A stretch of 19,533 nucleotides of DNA from NCBI GenBank assembly GCA_031289385.1, contig JAITPP010000099.1, positions 1-19,533 on the forward strand, read 5' to 3'. Source of the stretch: Prevotellaceae bacterium. Its GTDB lineage: Bacteria; Bacteroidota; Bacteroidia; Bacteroidales; UBA932. Below the pieces are notes generated by a model. The model was not told where the DNA came from, ran no database searches, and was given only the letters and a program-made list of their open reading frames with translations. Positions 1-6,427 of the stretch are shown here, piece after piece (the stretch's first letter is position 1; every line of letters begins with the position of its first letter). A program made the position numbers and the translations under genes.

Positions 1-24
1 TATAAATAGCTTTGTTGATAGTGA

Positions 25-55
25 AAACAAGCCCCGCAATTTGCGGGGCTTGTTT
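25..55. terminator. Strong bidirectional-type hairpin terminator
   Basis: A perfect 15-bp inverted repeat (arms 25-39 and 41-55) with a GC-rich core GCCCCGC/GCGGGGC. It is A-rich on its left and T-rich on its right (TTTCCTATT), so it could stop transcription from either side. It probably insulates the phage packaging operon from whatever lies left of the window. Seen directly; the terminator role is inferred. Confidence 0.7.
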
Positions 56-87
56 CCTATTAAAATAATATTTTTTTGGTATTTGAG

Positions 88-116
88 TTGTATTTAAAAA
101 GTTTTTTATATCTTTG
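88..116 (+). promoter_or_regulatory. Bacteroidota-type promoter for a small RNA
   Basis: The -7 element TATCTTTG (109-116) matches the Bacteroidota consensus TAnnTTTG exactly. A TTG (88-90) lies 18 bases upstream as a weak -33 element; a TTTG at 82-85 is slightly too far at 23 bases. It points right, into a stretch with no ORF that ends at a hairpin, so it most likely drives a short non-coding transcript. Confidence 0.5.
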
Positions 117-122
117 TATCCA

Positions 123-187
123 CATTTAGGGGCTTGCCGAAAGGTTCGCACCACTCTTAACCCCCAATAGGGGGTTTCGTATTTTTA
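123..187 (+). ncRNA. Candidate small RNA of about 65 nt
   Basis: The stretch between the TATCTTTG box (109-116) and the hairpin at 159-176 has no ATG on the plus strand. It contains a small CC-GAAA-GG stem-loop, and a GGGG run (129-132) that could compete with the terminator arm for the CCCCC at 161-165. Its end is convergent with, and slightly overlaps, the 3' end of the MuF gene on the minus strand. I do not recognise a known RNA family. Promoter, leader and terminator are visible; expression is inferred. Confidence 0.35.
159..187 (+). terminator. Intrinsic terminator hairpin
   Basis: Arms AACCCCC (159-165) and GGGGGTT (170-176) around an AATA loop, followed on the plus strand by TCGTATTTTTAT. 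The T-rich tract lies on the plus side, so the terminator fits the rightward small RNA best. It also lies 9 bases beyond the MuF stop codon and could end the leftward packaging operon less efficiently. Confidence 0.55.
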
Positions 188-1441
188 TAAAGCAATTACT
201 TCTTTATTATTTGTTGTAAAATATAATACTTTTATTCCTGTTTTTTTGAGTTTATTTAATTCCTCATGTATTTTATTTGTCATTTTTTCAAACTCAAAAA
301 CAACAATTTCAGCACCTTGTTTTCTAACTGCTTTTTTAGCGTAATCAACAATATTGTTATGGCTTGCTGTCTTTTTTAAGTCGGCGGCAATTCCGTTAAT
401 TCTAATATCGTAACTTCCTGATTTTTCGGCAAAATATTCTACTGCGTAGCCGTTGGCTCGTAGCGTTTCGCACATATCGTGTTCTTTGTCGAATTTCTTT
501 TTTTCCTGTTTATTCCGCTCTGCTTGCGTAATGCGATTGCGTTCGGTTACAAGATAACCGCCGTTGTTATTAAAGCCGTCATGTTGATATGTTTCCACGT
601 CATATTTAACGTAGTCTTTGATATTTTGCAAATGCTGTTTATATTGTTTGTTTGCGTTTGCAATAGATTCGTTTTGTTTGTTTGCCGCTTTAAAATAACT
701 TGCGTTATCAGAAAATATTTTGCCTGTTTCAAAGGGGTTGCCGTCAAGCCCTTTTGCTGCTGGAACTACGGGCGGCATTTTTTTTGAAGTATTTTCAAAA
801 GTTTCTTCCCAGTCGCATTTGCAGTTCCACAGGTTGCCCGGCTGATTGTGCTGCCAGAACGGGTGATTTTTTGGCAATACCAATCCGTAAAACTTTTTGT
901 GCGCTTCACGCGGATCGGCAGAGCGCGAGGGCAACCATTTAAGATTTTCAATTTCGGTATCTTCGCCAAATTCCTGCCATTGTTTTGCCGTTCGGCTGCG
1001 TGCAATGGCTGCGTGATATTCGGCAGCCTGATAACGATTTGCCGTGTTCAATACTTTTTGTGCGTACTTATAAAAATCGGTTTGGCTGCGTTCTACGCCG
1101 TCGGCATCGGCTACCTGTCGCTTTACCGACTGTGTTACCAAATATGCTTTGTGGGCTGCAAAACGATTAACATTTGCAATTAATTGCTGCTGTATATTAA
1201 AATATTTATCATCGTATTCGTTGCTGCCGAAAACGCTCTCAACAGCCTTTTGCAGGCTATTTGAATAGTTTTTGAGTAATGTTTTTGATATGTCATTTTT
1301 TGATGCAGCAATATCGGCAATTACTTTTTTTGAATTATTACCATCGGACAAAACAAATTCTTTCGGCATATTTTCGGCAAATTGCCGCAGCACTTCAATA
1401 TCGCCGCAAAAGTAAAGATTGTCGAGCGGAGCGTTCAGCAA
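185..1441 (-). CDS. MuF-type minor head protein with C-terminal nuclease/toxin-like domain
   Basis: 418 residues from a TTG codon. The middle part (about 125-215) carries the Mu gpF head morphogenesis signature: an NxA/RxxTA-like helical segment, then ADPREAHKKFYG, HPFW, and a PGNLWNCKCDWEE stretch with the C-x-C pair. MuF proteins join the portal inside the capsid and may enter the next host with the DNA. Residues about 320-418 are not part of the basic family. They resemble CdiA C-terminal tRNase/restriction-fold toxins: D345 followed by ADLKK (D354, K356), then SHNNIVDYAKKAVRKQGAEI and an EIVVFEFE strand, consistent with a PD-(D/E)xK-like core. MuF-toxin fusions in temperate phages are known. 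The start is uncertain: no ATG is in frame, and an ATG in the loop of the overlapping hairpin is one frame off. No immunity gene is visible downstream. Family call strong, nuclease activity inferred. Confidence 0.85.
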   Translation of the reverse strand: MLNAPLDNLYFCGDIEVLRQFAENMPKEFVLSDGNNSKKVIADIAASKNDISKTLLKNYSNSLQKAVESVFGSNEYDDKYFNIQQQLIANVNRFAAHKAYLVTQSVKRQVADADGVERSQTDFYKYAQKVLNTANRYQAAEYHAAIARSRTAKQWQEFGEDTEIENLKWLPSRSADPREAHKKFYGLVLPKNHPFWQHNQPGNLWNCKCDWEETFENTSKKMPPVVPAAKGLDGNPFETGKIFSDNASYFKAANKQNESIANANKQYKQHLQNIKDYVKYDVETYQHDGFNNNGGYLVTERNRITQAERNKQEKKKFDKEHDMCETLRANGYAVEYFAEKSGSYDIRINGIAADLKKTASHNNIVDYAKKAVRKQGAEIVVFEFEKMTNKIHEELNKLKKTGIKVLYFTTNNKEVIAL

Positions 1442-1463
1442 GCCCCTCGCATGAGAGGGGCTT
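1440..1463 (-). promoter_or_regulatory. Hairpin over the portal stop / MuF start junction
   Basis: A perfect 9-bp inverted repeat AAGCCCCTC / GAGGGGCTT with a 6-base loop. On the minus-strand mRNA it begins inside the portal stop codon TAA, and its 3' arm holds the SD-like GAGGGG and the first two bases of the MuF start TTG. There is no T-run after it, so a terminator is unlikely. Inference: ribosomes ending the portal would melt it, coupling MuF translation to portal translation. Confidence 0.5.
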
Positions 1464-2667
1464 AAACGAAAAAATCAAGATTATCTTTATCGCGCATTTC
1501 TGTTTGTACGCCGAATGTTCGCAGTCCTGTAACTGCAATTCCGAAAGTGTTTTTAATCCATTCAACATCTACATCGAAAAATTGTGCAGCCTCGTAAGTC
1601 ATTTTCCACATATCTTGAATATCCGTTTCGCGGCGAATGGCAAGGCGCAAACCATCTTTTAAAATACCCATGTTGCAGAGTGCAGGCATCACAATTTTGT
1701 TAAAACAATTTTCGACAAAACGGCGGTCGGCAAGCACTACGCTTTCAAGCAGTTTTTCGCTTACCTCTTCTTTGCTGCGATTGCCGTTTACGGTATCCTG
1801 TCCCAGCACTGCGCCAACTATCAGCATAGAAATTTCGTTGTTGCATAGTTGAATAAAGTTTTTGTAAACATCGCCGTTAGTGTTTGTCGGATTCGCAAAC
1901 TCAAAGTTTTCCTCAGTGTCGATAATCCACCATGCCGCGCTGCCTATTGTGCGCATCATGTTTTCGGCGCGTTGCAGCATACCTTTGTCGGTTGTGTTTG
2001 TTTTGAGAACTCGCGGCGGTATCCCGTATATTTCGCAGAGTTCGCTCCAACAGGCTTGAGCGAATTTTTTCATTAAAATATGCGGAATAGCTTTGTTGAG
2101 TATTCCCAAATCATCGGGACGAATAGGAAACTCTACAATCCATTTTCCGAAGTCGGGAAGTTCGCGGTAATATATTCCTTTGTCGTCGCCCAAATCGCCG
2201 AAAAATTGCCCTGTGTCGGGAACAATATGTTTGCGCGGGATAAGCGAAGTAAGTAGCAATCCCGAACTGTCGTAAGCAAATTCAACTACCGAATTGCGAA
2301 AAAACCTGCTTTCAATGATTATTTCGGAAAGCGAATCGTACAAGCCCAAGTCTTTAATCAATTTTGTTGATTGTTCGTCGAGTTTGCCGTCGGCGTTTGT
2401 AATTTCAAAGTCAGCACCTTGTGTTTTGTCAATGCGCAGTCCTATTTGAGAAGTCAGCAAAGCATCGTACATTATGGTGTTATAAAGTTCCTGCAAGCGA
2501 ATTTGTTTGGGATTTTCGGCACGTGTAGCTTCCTGTATTGCTTTTTTCCAATCGGCAATATCTTTGCGGGTTATGCTTTCCTGTTTTTTTATGACGTAAG
2601 AAATCAAATCGCTGCCGCCTGTGCCGGCTGTTTTTGAATTTTTTGGTTTATTTTCTTTTTTTGCCAT
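1462..2667 (-). CDS. Phage portal protein, DUF935 family (Mu gp29-like)
   Basis: 401 residues, complete, ATG start and TAA stop. The portal is the dodecameric ring at the capsid vertex through which DNA is packaged and ejected. The family shows in an N-terminal KKQESITRKDIADWKKAIQEA stretch, the DALLTSQIGLRIDKTQGADFEI region, the WIVEFPIRPDDLGILNKAI segment, and the C-terminal LCNNEISMLIVGAVLGQDT stretch with the adjacent KLLESVVLADRRFVENCFNK helix, all typical of DUF935. It is somewhat shorter than Mu gp29 (about 510 residues), as in many Bacteroidota versions. Its place between gp36-like and MuF genes on one strand is the classic Mu-type head block. The first 20 residues are Lys/Gly-rich and likely flexible. 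Confidence 0.9.
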   Translation of the reverse strand: MAKKENKPKNSKTAGTGGSDLISYVIKKQESITRKDIADWKKAIQEATRAENPKQIRLQELYNTIMYDALLTSQIGLRIDKTQGADFEITNADGKLDEQSTKLIKDLGLYDSLSEIIIESRFFRNSVVEFAYDSSGLLLTSLIPRKHIVPDTGQFFGDLGDDKGIYYRELPDFGKWIVEFPIRPDDLGILNKAIPHILMKKFAQACWSELCEIYGIPPRVLKTNTTDKGMLQRAENMMRTIGSAAWWIIDTEENFEFANPTNTNGDVYKNFIQLCNNEISMLIVGAVLGQDTVNGNRSKEEVSEKLLESVVLADRRFVENCFNKIVMPALCNMGILKDGLRLAIRRETDIQDMWKMTYEAAQFFDVDVEWIKNTFGIAVTGLRTFGVQTEMRDKDNLDFFV

Positions 2668-2678
2668 GACTTAAAAAA

Positions 2679-3098
2679 TTAAAATGAATGTTCAAATTTT
2701 GTGTTGCTGCCTGCTTTTATTCGTGAATCTGTTTCCCCATCGGCATCGGCAATGCGCGGAATGTCGGGGAATATTTTTTCGGCTGCTACCTGTTTGAAAT
2801 AATCAATAACACGGTCGTAACGGTCGCGCCACATTTCATATATTGTTTCTGCGTTCGACAGTTTTATGATATTCCAAACGGTGATTATTTTTGTATTTTC
2901 AAGAATCAGCGCGTTGCGATTGTCGCCTTGCGCTGTAAAAATTGCGTTGAAATCATATCGTTGAGAAAGGTATGATTTTGCTTCTTCGATTGCGGCGGCT
3001 ATTGCTTGCAAAATTATTTGATTGTCGCCGTCGGTAATTTCGTTTAGTGCATGTGAATAAAGCACCATTTCAATTTCTGTTGTTTCTAAATATGCCAT
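2679..3098 (-). CDS. Mu gp36-like head-tail connector (DUF1320)
   Basis: 139 residues, ATG start after an A-rich leader. DUF1320 (Mu gp36) proteins are small, mostly helical virion-assembly proteins thought to act at the head-tail interface. The visible signature is an N-terminal YLETTEIEMVLYSHALNEIT segment, a conserved middle AIEEAKSYLSQRYD (the helix ending in an RYD motif), and IITVWNIIKLSNAETIYEMWRDRYDRVIDYF. Length fits the family. It lies 11 bases upstream of the portal gene and shares its orientation. A long tandem-repeat block separates it from the terminase. Family call is from remembered motifs; the exact role in the particle is not firmly established. Confidence 0.75.
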   Translation of the reverse strand: MAYLETTEIEMVLYSHALNEITDGDNQIILQAIAAAIEEAKSYLSQRYDFNAIFTAQGDNRNALILENTKIITVWNIIKLSNAETIYEMWRDRYDRVIDYFKQVAAEKIFPDIPRIADADGETDSRIKAGSNTKFEHSF

Positions 3099-3274
3099 TT
3101 TTTTAGTATTTAGTATTCTTTATTTAGTCGTAAGTCGTAAGTCATAAGTCATAAGTCGTAAGTCATAAGTCATAAGTCGCTTCGCATTCCTACATTTCTT
3201 CATTCCTACATTTCTACATTTCTACATTCCTACATTTCTTCATTTCTACATTAATCATTAACCATTAATCATTA
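3099..3274 (-). repeat. Mosaic of short tandem repeats upstream of gp36-like gene
   Basis: A 176-base gap with no gene. Read on the minus strand, towards the gene, it has four blocks: ATTAATG-type heptamers, TAGAAATG/TAGGAATG octamers, ACTTATG/ACTTACG heptamers after CGAAGCGACTT, then AAATACT heptamers running into the A-rich leader and ATG. The same blocks in the same order precede the tail tube gene (9094-9235), there on the plus strand. Function unknown. Confidence 0.85.
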
Positions 3275-4792
3275 TCACCAGTGCCGTGAATTACCTGTGA
3301 TAGTTCCTGTTATGTATGCAGAATTAACAACCTTGTGCCGTTTGTTTAATAAATAAATTGCGCCTTCGAGAGCATCGGGAGCATCGTCGTGCGATTTGCT
3401 TCCTTTTTCAAACATTAGCAGTTGTTCTTCGAGTTGCATCATTCCAATGCTGTTTTTTTCGTTTTCGTTGAAAAGAATAAAACCGCGTTCAAACAAAGGC
3501 TGTAATGCCTCAATACGTGCGAATTTATCGGGTTTTTTGCGCGAATCGCCGCGTACAGGTATTTGGTATCCGATAGTGTTGCCGACTTCTTTAAATTCGT
3601 TCATAATCAAATCCTGAATGAAATTCGATTCCATATAAAAATGCACGGGATTGTCGCCGCAAAAATCGCTTATATCGTAATGCCAGCGTATCATTGCCGA
3701 TACGCTTGTTTGGTCGGCATAGCATTTAATTACATGATATTCGCCTTTTTTTGTAATTCCAACCAAGCAGGTAGCCTTATAGTCGTTTTGTGTTCCATCT
3801 TTGAACGATGGGTCGGTGTAGCAAACGAGCGAAATATATTCGCGCAATGGCAGCATTTTGCCGTAACGAATATATTTGCGTTCAAATACAGAGCCTTCGT
3901 TAATGGGATTGTTCATGTATTCTTTTTGAAACATGCGCTCGCCCATTTCGGTGCGCAGTTTGTTCACATCGTCAATACTGTAATTTTCGTTCCAGCTGGG
4001 AATGCCTTGTTTGTTTAGCGCATTTACAACGGTATGATAAACATTAGGACGTTCAGCAATCATAGTAAGTACCGACATTTGCGAAATTCTGTTGCCTACT
4101 AAAATATAACGTCCGCGCCCCATATCCATAGTTCCTATTAATGCAGATAAACACCAATCAGTAGCCTGCCTAACTCGTTTTTGATTACGGCAAAGTTCGT
4201 CATCGTCAATATCATCAATAACGATATAATTGGGGCGTATTCCGCGATTTTTAATTCCGCGCGGCGATTGTCCGCGTCCCAGCGCAATGAACATACAGTT
4301 GTCGGCGGTTTTAAATTCGCCGGCTTCCCAACTACCGGCAGCCACTTGGTCGCCGAAATCGTTAATGAATAAACTGTTATACTGTAATTCGCCCTGCAAG
4401 TCGGAAAGTAAGCGCACGGCAGCATCCTGCGATTTTGACACAAGAATCATAACCATAGCCTCGCGATTTTCCTGTATTTTCAGCCACAGCGGAATTAACA
4501 GCGACATGTGAGTACTTTTTGCATGTCCACGCGCCCACTCGAATACGCAACGCGCCTGCGAATATTTTAAAATGTATTTTGCAGCATCAATTTGAAATTT
4601 GCCGCAAGGTTTTTTTGCGAGATGCGGAAAGTAAGTATTAACAAAAAAAACATAATCATTGCGGGCGCGAGTAACTCTGTCGGTGCGGACAACAGGGCTG
4701 TCATCAACAGGCGTATCGCACCAGCGGTGCATCTCGCTTTGATGTGCATCCCATAGCCGTTTTGCTTCAATTATGTCTTTTTTATTGTTCAT
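3275..4792 (-). CDS. terL: Terminase large subunit (ATPase and nuclease)
   Basis: 505 residues, full length. It is the packaging motor: the ATPase drives DNA into the prohead and the nuclease cuts it. Visible motifs are a Walker A-type loop WARGHAKST (about 86-94, K92), a Walker B strand and acids YIVIDDIDDDE (189-199), a coupling-type segment YILVGNRIS (229-237), and an RNase H-like nuclease with acidic residues D327 in CYTDPSF, E388 in FYMESN and D470/D473 in SHDDAPDAL. Its ATG overlaps the terminase small subunit stop by 4 bases (ATGA), so the pair is probably translationally coupled. It resembles the Mu gp28 / T4 gp17 class. I see no lesion. Confidence 0.93.
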   Translation of the reverse strand: MNNKKDIIEAKRLWDAHQSEMHRWCDTPVDDSPVVRTDRVTRARNDYVFFVNTYFPHLAKKPCGKFQIDAAKYILKYSQARCVFEWARGHAKSTHMSLLIPLWLKIQENREAMVMILVSKSQDAAVRLLSDLQGELQYNSLFINDFGDQVAAGSWEAGEFKTADNCMFIALGRGQSPRGIKNRGIRPNYIVIDDIDDDELCRNQKRVRQATDWCLSALIGTMDMGRGRYILVGNRISQMSVLTMIAERPNVYHTVVNALNKQGIPSWNENYSIDDVNKLRTEMGERMFQKEYMNNPINEGSVFERKYIRYGKMLPLREYISLVCYTDPSFKDGTQNDYKATCLVGITKKGEYHVIKCYADQTSVSAMIRWHYDISDFCGDNPVHFYMESNFIQDLIMNEFKEVGNTIGYQIPVRGDSRKKPDKFARIEALQPLFERGFILFNENEKNSIGMMQLEEQLLMFEKGSKSHDDAPDALEGAIYLLNKRHKVVNSAYITGTITGNSRHW

Positions 4793-5253
4793 AATTTTAA
4801 TTTGCCTGTCATCAGTTCAGAAAGGTAGTCGTCTTGAAGTTTTACTATTTTGGCTACTAATTCTTTTGACACTTCAACGTCAAAAGAGGCGCGATATTGC
4901 AGCCATTTTCCAAATGCTGTTAGAACTTCTACGGTATCGACAATGTTTGCTTTTTTGTCAAGTTTTTCGATTGTAGCGGCAAACTTGCTTAATTTGTCGG
5001 CAAATTTTCCATCGGCGATATTGTCAGATTCTTCAATAAGATTACTTATTTTAAGAAGTAATTTATTGACAATTTCGGGGCGTGTAATGTTGGCTGCGCC
5101 TCGTTTTTCTTTCCATTTACTTTCGTTTACCCAGCGTGAAATTGTTACCCGCGATACGCCTGTTTTTTCGGCGATTTCATCCTGCGCCTCGCCGCTCATG
5201 TAAAGTACGCGGGCAAATTCTTTTTTCTTTTGTAATTCTGATTTTGTTGCCAT
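4789..5253 (-). CDS. Terminase small subunit-like DNA-binding protein
   Basis: 154 residues from an ATG. An N-terminal helix-turn-helix is clear: QDEIAEKTGVSRVTISRWVNES (about residues 19-40), followed by KWKEKRGAAN, the usual continuation in phage terminase small subunits and the related Mu gp27/DUF1804 group. The rest is helical and charged (EKLDKKANIVDTVEVL) and probably oligomerises. It would recognise phage DNA and present it to the large subunit, whose start overlaps its stop by 4 bases. It is the first gene of the leftward operon. With an HTH next to a palindromic control region, autoregulation is possible but not shown. Confidence 0.82.
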   Translation of the reverse strand: MATKSELQKKKEFARVLYMSGEAQDEIAEKTGVSRVTISRWVNESKWKEKRGAANITRPEIVNKLLLKISNLIEESDNIADGKFADKLSKFAATIEKLDKKANIVDTVEVLTAFGKWLQYRASFDVEVSKELVAKIVKLQDDYLSELMTGKLKL

Positions 5254-5298
5254 TCGTGTTTTTTTTATGCAAAATTGACGTGAAATAGGTTAAAATAA

Positions 5299-5329
5299 AA
5301 AAATATGGTTAGTTATTAACCATATTTTT
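5299..5329. promoter_or_regulatory. Perfect inverted repeat in the divergent control region (candidate operator)
   Basis: Arms AAAAATATGGTTA (5299-5311) and TAACCATATTTTT (5317-5329) match over 13 bp around the spacer GTTAT. It lies between the two divergent virion operons, so a dimeric regulator bound here could control both. It could also act as a weak hairpin in a read-through transcript, but it has few G:C pairs. No regulator gene is identified in the window. Confidence 0.55.
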
Positions 5330-5330
5330 G
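5323..5330 (+). promoter_or_regulatory. Candidate -7 element of the head/tail operon
   Basis: TATTTTTG matches TAnnTTTG and overlaps the right arm of the inverted repeat. Transcription would start near 5337, giving a leader of about 45 bases before the ATG at 5381. No TTTG lies 19-21 bases upstream, so an activator or phage factor may be needed. On the other strand the nearest match is CAATTTTG (5278 to 5271), one base off, ahead of the terminase genes. Confidence 0.35.
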
Positions 5331-5380
5331 CAAAAATGAACCTTACTTATGAATTTTGCATAAAATTTTTTATAAAAAAA

Positions 5381-6367
5381 ATGGCAAATAAAACATTTAT
5401 AGCAAATGACGAAAGTTTAAATTCGTATAAATTCTGGGTGAGAACAAACGGAATTGACTTGTCTTTATTTAAGAAAAATCCGATTATGCTTTGGAATCAT
5501 TATCGTTCATCTTCGTGGAACAGCAATAAAGATGAAGTTTTGCCCATTGGTGTTTGGGAAAACATACGAATTGAAGGCGACAAACTTTTGGCAGATGCGC
5601 ATTTTGACGAAAAAGACAAATTTGCCGCCGAAATTTCACGTAAAGTTCAAGAAAATTTTTTGAACATGTGCAGCATCGGAATTGAAGTGATAGAAGAAAG
5701 CCAAGATGCACCGTTCATAAAACAGGGACAGCAACGCAGCACAGTAACAAAATGTTTACTCAAAGAAATATCAATTGTAGATATTGGCTCAAACAGAAAC
5801 GCAATTGCTCTTTATGATAATGAAGGCAAAATAATAGAATTATCAGACAACAACGAATGTCCTATTGCGCGATTAAATGACACAAATTCTAACGAAAAAA
5901 ATAATAATATGAAATTAATTGCTTTAAAACTTGGGTTGTCCGATGCGGCAACACAAGATGAAATTTTGTCGGCAATCACAAAATTGCAGGATGACAACAA
6001 AACAGTTGTTACGCTGCAACAAAAAATTGATGCGGCAGAAAAAGAAACCAAAGAAAAACACGAAGCCGAAGCGGGAAAGTTGATTGACGAAGCCGTAAAA
6101 GCAGGGAAAATTGAGGCAAACGGCAAAGAGGCGTTCAAAACGCTTTTTGCAAACGATTTTGACAATGCCAAGAAAACGCTTGAATCAATATCGGCGAAAT
6201 CAAATCTTGCAAGTCAGGTAAATCATTCTGCCGGTGCAAGCGAAAAGTTTGTAAAACTTTCGTGGGACGAAATGGACAAAAAAGGTATGCTTGCCGAATT
6301 AAAGGAAGCGGATGTTGATTTGTACAAATCGAAATTCAAAGAAAAATTTGGCAAAGAGCCTAATTAA
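5381..6367 (+). CDS. Prohead protease with C-terminal scaffold region
   Basis: 328 residues from the ATG at 5381, which follows an A-rich leader; an in-frame ATG at 5336 would sit at the predicted transcription start and is less likely. The first 150 residues look like the HK97-type serine protease fold: a candidate triad is H40 in MLWNHYRS, S98 in NMCSIGIEV and E129 in LLKEISIVDIGSN, the last segment being highly typical. It would cleave the scaffold, and perhaps the capsid protein, during maturation. Residues about 177-328 are Lys/Glu/Ala-rich and predicted helical (LQQKIDAAEKETKEKHEAEA), as expected for a scaffold. Protease and scaffold in one reading frame recall Mu I/Z. It leads the rightward operon. 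Confidence 0.85.
   Translation: MANKTFIANDESLNSYKFWVRTNGIDLSLFKKNPIMLWNHYRSSSWNSNKDEVLPIGVWENIRIEGDKLLADAHFDEKDKFAAEISRKVQENFLNMCSIGIEVIEESQDAPFIKQGQQRSTVTKCLLKEISIVDIGSNRNAIALYDNEGKIIELSDNNECPIARLNDTNSNEKNNNMKLIALKLGLSDAATQDEILSAITKLQDDNKTVVTLQQKIDAAEKETKEKHEAEAGKLIDEAVKAGKIEANGKEAFKTLFANDFDNAKKTLESISAKSNLASQVNHSAGASEKFVKLSWDEMDKKGMLAELKEADVDLYKSKFKEKFGKEPN
5909..6367 (+). CDS. Possible nested scaffold protein from an internal start
   Basis: An in-frame ATG at 5909 (M177 of the protease ORF) follows the A/T-rich stretch AACGAAAAAAATAATAAT, which looks like a Bacteroidota initiation leader and lies just at the break between the protease domain and the helical C-terminal part. It would give 152 residues of pure scaffold. 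Mu I/Z and lambda C/Nu3 make free scaffold in this way. Here it is inference from position and base composition only. Confidence 0.35.
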   Translation: MKLIALKLGLSDAATQDEILSAITKLQDDNKTVVTLQQKIDAAEKETKEKHEAEAGKLIDEAVKAGKIEANGKEAFKTLFANDFDNAKKTLESISAKSNLASQVNHSAGASEKFVKLSWDEMDKKGMLAELKEADVDLYKSKFKEKFGKEPN

Positions 6368-6427
6368 GTTGAAAGTTTATAAAGTTAAAAAGTTTATAAA
6401 GTTTATAAAGTTAAAAAGTTTATAAAG
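6368..6427 (+). repeat. AAGTTTATAA-type tandem repeat leader
   Basis: The 60-base gap after the protease gene is almost wholly made of imperfect copies of AAGTTTATAA and AAGTTAAA, ending directly at the next ATG. It differs in sequence from the other intergenic repeats but is built the same way. It may be only a spacer and A-rich ribosome-loading leader. Confidence 0.8.

Noticed and set aside
120..180. Known riboswitch, ribozyme or tRNA in the left-end RNA
   Set aside because: I could not match the conserved cores of preQ1, SAM, hammerhead or similar elements, nor a cloverleaf; left as an unnamed candidate.
3120..3260. CRISPR-like array
   Set aside because: Units are 7-8 bases, run head to tail with no spacers, and occur in different mixtures at several gaps; no cas genes.
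5336..5380. Upstream ATG at 5336 as protease start
   Set aside because: It lies at the predicted transcription start and adds a 15-residue stretch unlike the family; the ATG at 5381 follows a normal A-rich leader and begins the conserved sequence.
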